This document shows, one piece after another, positions 60,270-64,000 of a DNA stretch of 64,000 nt. Below the pieces are notes generated by a model. The model saw nothing but the letters and a program-made list of their open reading frames with translations, made no database searches and was not told where the DNA came from. Every line of letters begins with the position of its first letter. Positions within the stretch are counted from its first letter, which is position 1. The DNA is taken from assembly GCA_036250195.1 (NCBI GenBank), contig JAVHZZ010000002.1:368654624-368718623 (forward strand), in the 5' to 3' direction. The position numbers were made by a program, and so were the translations under genes. The DNA is from Mixophyes australis. Lineage: Eukaryota; Chordata; Amphibia; Anura; Limnodynastidae.

Positions 60270-61320
60270 ATTTTTTAAAGAATTCCCTTGCTGTCTATTG
60301 GACACTGCTCTCTAATAGCCAGACTACTTATAGCACCTGGATCAATCATCCTGTGCCAGTTCTTTGAGTCTCTCTACCTTCGCTGCTGATCCAAACATCC
60401 TTGTTGCAGAACTGTATACTTACCTGTTCCAGTTACCATGCTTCCCAGTTTCACCTGGACCACTATATATCTCTGCTGCTATCTCTCACATCCCCATTGA
60501 TACAGCCACACTGCTGCCAGGCATACCTGGATCTCAGTGAATCCGTACTGCAGAACTCTACACCTACCTGTTCCAGTTACCATGCTTCCCAGCATCACCT
60601 GGGCCACCGTGTATCTCTGCTGCTATCTCTCACATCACCATTGATACAGCCACACTGCTGCCAGGCATACCTGGATCTCAGTGAATCCTTACTGCAGAAC
60701 TCTACACCTACCTGTTCCAGTTACCATGCTTCCCAGCATCACCTGGGCCACTGTGTATCTCTGCTGCTATCTCTCACATCACCATTGATACAGCCACACT
60801 GCTGCCAGGCATACCTGGATCTCAGTGAATCCTTACTGCAGAACTCTACACCTACCTGTTCCAGTTACCATGCTTCCCAGCATCACCTGGGCCACCGTGT
60901 ATCTCTGCTGCTATCTCTCACATCACCATTGATCCAGACACCCTGCTGCTGCCCAGCTTGCCTGGACCTCTGTATATCCTTATTGCAGAACTCTACACCT
61001 GCCACTTCCAGCTATTGTGCTTTACATGGACCGTTGAGTATTGCTGTCTTGACTTTCACCTCTCCGTCTATCCAGGCATCCTGCTGCCTAGTATACCTGG
61101 ACTCCAGCGTTCCTGCTTTCTGATTACTACCTCCATTCCTCTCCTTTCAGTCAGCACACTCCACAGGGCCTCACTTGTTGCCTCCTGGGAGGGCAGCGAC
61201 CTGCCGACAGAAGCCGGGGTCACTGGTGAACACCTTGTTCCGTTAGACTCATCACCTCCCTGTAGGTGGCGCTAAACTAAGCAGGCCCTGAGGGTCCCAC
61301 TTCACCGTTGACCCGTAACA
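60270..61320 (+). mobile_element. LTR-like element with internal tandem repeats
   Basis: Plus-strand relative of 35755-36390. It ends CCTGTAGGTGGCGCTAAAC, then CCGTTGACCCGTAACA. Near its end GAGGGCAGCGACCTGC and CACTGGTGAACACC link it to the LTRs at 27924 and 58431. The left boundary is not exact. Confidence 0.65.
60402..60990 (+). repeat. 144-bp tandem repeat, four units plus a diverged one
   Basis: Units start (at GAAC) at 60409, 60553, 60697 and 60841, exactly 144 bases apart, then 60988 (147). Units share CTGTTCCAGTTACCATGCTT and CACTGCTGCCAGGCATACCT. Since 144 is a multiple of three, one frame stays open for 240 codons (60401-61123), which is not evidence of a gene. Confidence 0.92.
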
Positions 61321-62025
61321 GTGTTATATATAATGTTGGCTTTTTTACCATCTTCTTGACAACCCTTAATAGTATCAGATAGACTATTTTTTTCTTACAA
61401 GTTACTAACCGAAGCCTATTTTGGGTGTATTTTCCCTTTTATATCTGTTTCACCAAAGGTACCAGAGAAAGTCGATAAAAAGTAACATTTAAAGGTCAAT
61501 AAATCTGGGTTTATAACAGGTTTAGCCTTTCGCCATCTCTTTCAGGATCACAGCTTACTAGTTCTCTCTTTCAACATAATTATTAATAAGCTGAAACCAC
61601 CCAATACTTCAATCGTGCACATTCACGGACTTTCATATTTTCATGCTAATAAATACCAGAGCTTATTCATTACAGCTGTGACACTGTGCATTGTCATCAT
61701 GAATGCATAGCAATAATTAAAATGGATTTAAGATATGGTATGTTAAACATGATGACTATATAAAGTCATTTAAAGGTTTTTTTTGTTTGTTTTTTTATGC
61801 AACAGTTAAAGTTATTTATAGATACTTCAAAAGAGCCAAAAGTCTGCTAAAATACTGTCATTTCCATTTCTTAATGTACCACTAAACTTAAAATACAAGT
61901 TGTCTTTTGTAAAAGAAACACTGGTTTCATTCACAAATATAAATGCAAAAACATTTCAGATAAGGTTGTAGTTGTTGGGCATTTTCCTTTGGATATCAAA
62001 TTCCCTGTCTATAAATGTATTGAAG
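61321..62025. other. non-coding stretch
   Basis: AT-rich, no gene or repeat boundary recognised. Confidence 0.5.
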
Positions 62026-63510
62026 GGCATTCTGCATTCTGATATGCTGAGGCTGCCAGCCTAGTGCTGGTAGGAGCAAAATCGCAGGAAAAAAAAGTGT
62101 GGAGTCCTCCAGATTTACTCCAACCAGCACTAGGCAAGCTAGCCGGGGCTGTTGCAATATAGCAAGAGAATCCGCCGTGTGGGTTCCCCCTGCATAATGA
62201 CAAATCAGCCCGAGACTGGCCAGCACAATGCTGAATTCCCTAGGGTGTTGGGGTTCTCAAAAAAGAAGTGCAAGCCCCCACCCAAAGGGATACCCAGCCC
62301 TGTGCTGAAAGCACTAGGGCTCTTCCCCCTGGGTGGTGGGTGTGTGGTAATTAAGAGAATAATTGAAGTGTAAACACTATTTTAGCTTCTGAAACTACAG
62401 GTCCCAGCAAGCCCAGACTGCCATTAACAGTCACTGACATTGTGGGAAAGCCCCTAGGTTACAAATAGACCTTGAGCCTTTCATATTTTATTATGTGGTG
62501 GTTTTTGTGGTCTACAATGGTTTATTTGTTTTTGCTAAGCTGGTTCCAGTGCATTATTTCGGGTTCTTCAAGCTTGAAGAACAGAAGATTTTTATTTTTT
62601 TTAACCTGTGGAATATTTTTGGGGGTTATTTTTTATGGACAACTCCGGGACCTTGGATGAGATATTTATTGAACAGCTACAGGACCTGGGGGGTAAATGT
62701 ATTATGCTTCAATATTTGCAAATTGCTGATATCTGGCAACTTTGTTAGCAAAATTTAAACCGGCAATGTGTTTAAAGGCACACCTTGTGTTTAGGCAAAA
62801 CTTGCCTGTAAGCACATTGCTGTTTTAGATTTTTCTGACAAAGTCAGGGATTTGCAAAATTTGGAGCATAATACATTTACCGCCAGAATATATTCGGTTT
62901 TATTATGGACACAAGCCTACTGGATTAAAAGCTTATATGATTGGATCCCTTACAGATGAAGAACACAGATGTTGGTAAGTATATCTGGAGTTTGTGTATT
63001 TTTCATAAAATGATGTGGTATGAACGAGGTGTGTGGTTTATTAAATTTTATTTTGTGGCACTACATGGCTAGGCGGGCCCTGGGTGTCTGAACATGCTGG
63101 TACTTGTGGTTCTGAAAGCACCAGCATGCCATGGCTGCCACAGTTATACTGGTGCTTGTTGGGACGTGTAGTTTCACAAACTAAGGTAGTGTTCTCACAT
63201 CAATTATTCACCATCCAGGGGTGTGGGAAGAGCCCCTTTGCTTTAAGCAAAGGGATGGTTATCCCTAGGGGAAGGAGCACACTTTTTTTTGCAAACCCCA
63301 ACCCCTAGGGAATCTTGCCCCGTGCTGACCAGCCTGGGGCTGGTTTGTCATTATGGCAGGGAAACCCCACGCAACGGGTTTCCCCTGCTATAGTGCCAAC
63401 AGCACCAGCTAGTTTCCCTTTTGCTGGTTGGAATAAAATCGGGGGGGCCCATGCATTCCCCCCACCTGATTTTGCTCCTACCAGCATTATGCTGGCAGCA
63501 TAAGAATTAA
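62026..63510. repeat. 1.5-kb imperfect inverted-repeat (foldback) element
   Basis: The left arm (62026-62440) and right arm (about 63130-63510) are inverted relatives. GCATTCTGATATGCTGAGGC, CTGCCAGC, GTGCTGGTAGGAGCAAAATC and later CTACAGGTCCCAGCAAGC face their complements in the right arm. The right-arm outer end is ATTTTGCTCCTACCAGCA. The core of 7286-8024 resembles these arms. Confidence 0.6.
62690..62884. mobile_element. foldback MITE inside the large inverted repeat
   Basis: GGGTAAATGTATTATGCTTC at the left and GAGCATAATACATTTACCGC at the right are inverted repeats of about 40 bases in all. The centre also carries AGCACATTGCTGTTTTAGA-type inverted text. Confidence 0.7.
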
Positions 63511-63812
63511 TATCATCTTTCTTAAAAAAAAAAATCTGTCTTTTACAACTGTCTAGTGCTGCCGGGTCCAGCAGCTGTAATACTGCCCGACCGACCGTAG
63601 CACATAGACTAGACCCCTTGCTGGTGCAGAAGGAAGATTAGTGTGAAATTAGCCCTGCATGGGGATGACTACATTAATCTGCCCATTCCCCACCCCGTTC
63701 ACTCCCCTAAAAAATAGGTTATAATAAGCCTTTTTAAACATAAACCAGCTGGTTCTTGCCGATGATTGTGAGGAGGTTACGCTCAATACAGCCAGCTATG
63801 TGCCAAATATAC

Positions 63813-64000
63813 TGTTACGGCTCCCAGGAGTTTCCTATCAGTTTCTGTTGGCCTTCCTAAGGTGCGGAGTTAGCGAATTCCCTGGTCTTCACCAAGAACC
63901 ACTGAAGGCGGGATGGATTTTGCTGCCGGGGGTCCGCAGGTCGTGGCCCTTAAGTTAGCCTACTGACGTGATAGGTGACAGACGTTTGGTAAGAGGTCCG
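63813..64000 (-). mobile_element. LTR-like element, partial (minus, runs off the window)
   Basis: It begins TGTTACGGCTCCCAGGAG, the complement of an LTR end in CCGTAACA like that at 61320. The text near 63885-63950, reversed, matches the CAGTGGTTCTTGGTGAAGAC and ggccacgacctgcgg segments of the LTRs at 27924 and 58431. Confidence 0.55.

Noticed and set aside
60401..61123. 240-codon open frame with internal repeats
   Set aside because: It is explained by a 144-bp tandem repeat (a multiple of three) inside an LTR-like element.
1..64000. tRNA, rRNA, snRNA or CRISPR features
   Set aside because: No convincing tRNA boxes with a clover-leaf, no rRNA or snRNA text, and no direct-repeat/spacer pattern of CRISPR type was seen; the direct repeats are minisatellites or transposons.
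34031..64000. a second protein-coding gene downstream of slc13a2
   Set aside because: No splice-flanked exon with a recognisable domain was found; the best candidates (54.2 kb and 57.3 kb) remain unproven.

Overview
The window is vertebrate nuclear DNA: long introns, GT-AG splice junctions, AATAAA poly(A) signals, LINE tails, many small foldback DNA transposons and Tc1/mariner copies. The repeat mix (many MITE-like DNA transposons, L2/CR1-type LINEs, short LTR elements) and the divergence of the one gene from its human homologue suggest an amphibian, most likely a frog. That identification is inference; nothing in the window proves the species.

The only gene I can support is a plus-strand SLC13-family sodium/di- and tricarboxylate cotransporter, best called slc13a2 (NaDC1). 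Eleven coding exons lie between 14301 and 33558. All phases are compatible, every junction is GT-AG, and together they encode 570 residues plus a stop. The first coding exon (about 30-35 residues by family analogy) was not found and probably lies upstream of the window or is too diverged to see. A 3' UTR with two poly(A) signals ends near 34030. The sequence is mostly SLC13A2-like with some SLC13A5-like segments.

The rest is gene desert made of repeats. 1-14300: hAT-type elements (one with a perfect 8-bp target duplication at 6543-6952), an element built of iterated TGTYGAC motifs, and LINE tails. Introns of slc13a2: two copies of one repeat family just downstream of exons 2 and 10, foldback MITEs, two CATACTT-ended MITEs, a minisatellite split by one of them, a frameshifted mariner inside a GTAT array in intron 9, and a solo-LTR-like element with a perfect 5-bp duplication. 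34-46 kb: a complete 323-bp foldback MITE, a minus-strand LTR-like element, a 1.3-kb pyrimidine-rich minisatellite and an internally deleted Tc1 copy. 46-64 kb: head-to-head LINE fragments with recognisable reverse-transcriptase motifs, a second Tc1 copy, a CCAAT-box cluster followed by an exon-like stretch (54.0-54.4 kb), LTR-like elements including one with four 144-bp internal repeats, and a large foldback at the right end.

No RNA genes, CRISPR arrays or prokaryotic features were recognised. Most open frames in the window are low-complexity or repeat-derived. I saw no convincing new biological system. The best candidates for follow-up are the CCAAT cluster, the transposon insertions beside splice donors, and the repeat-derived structures.
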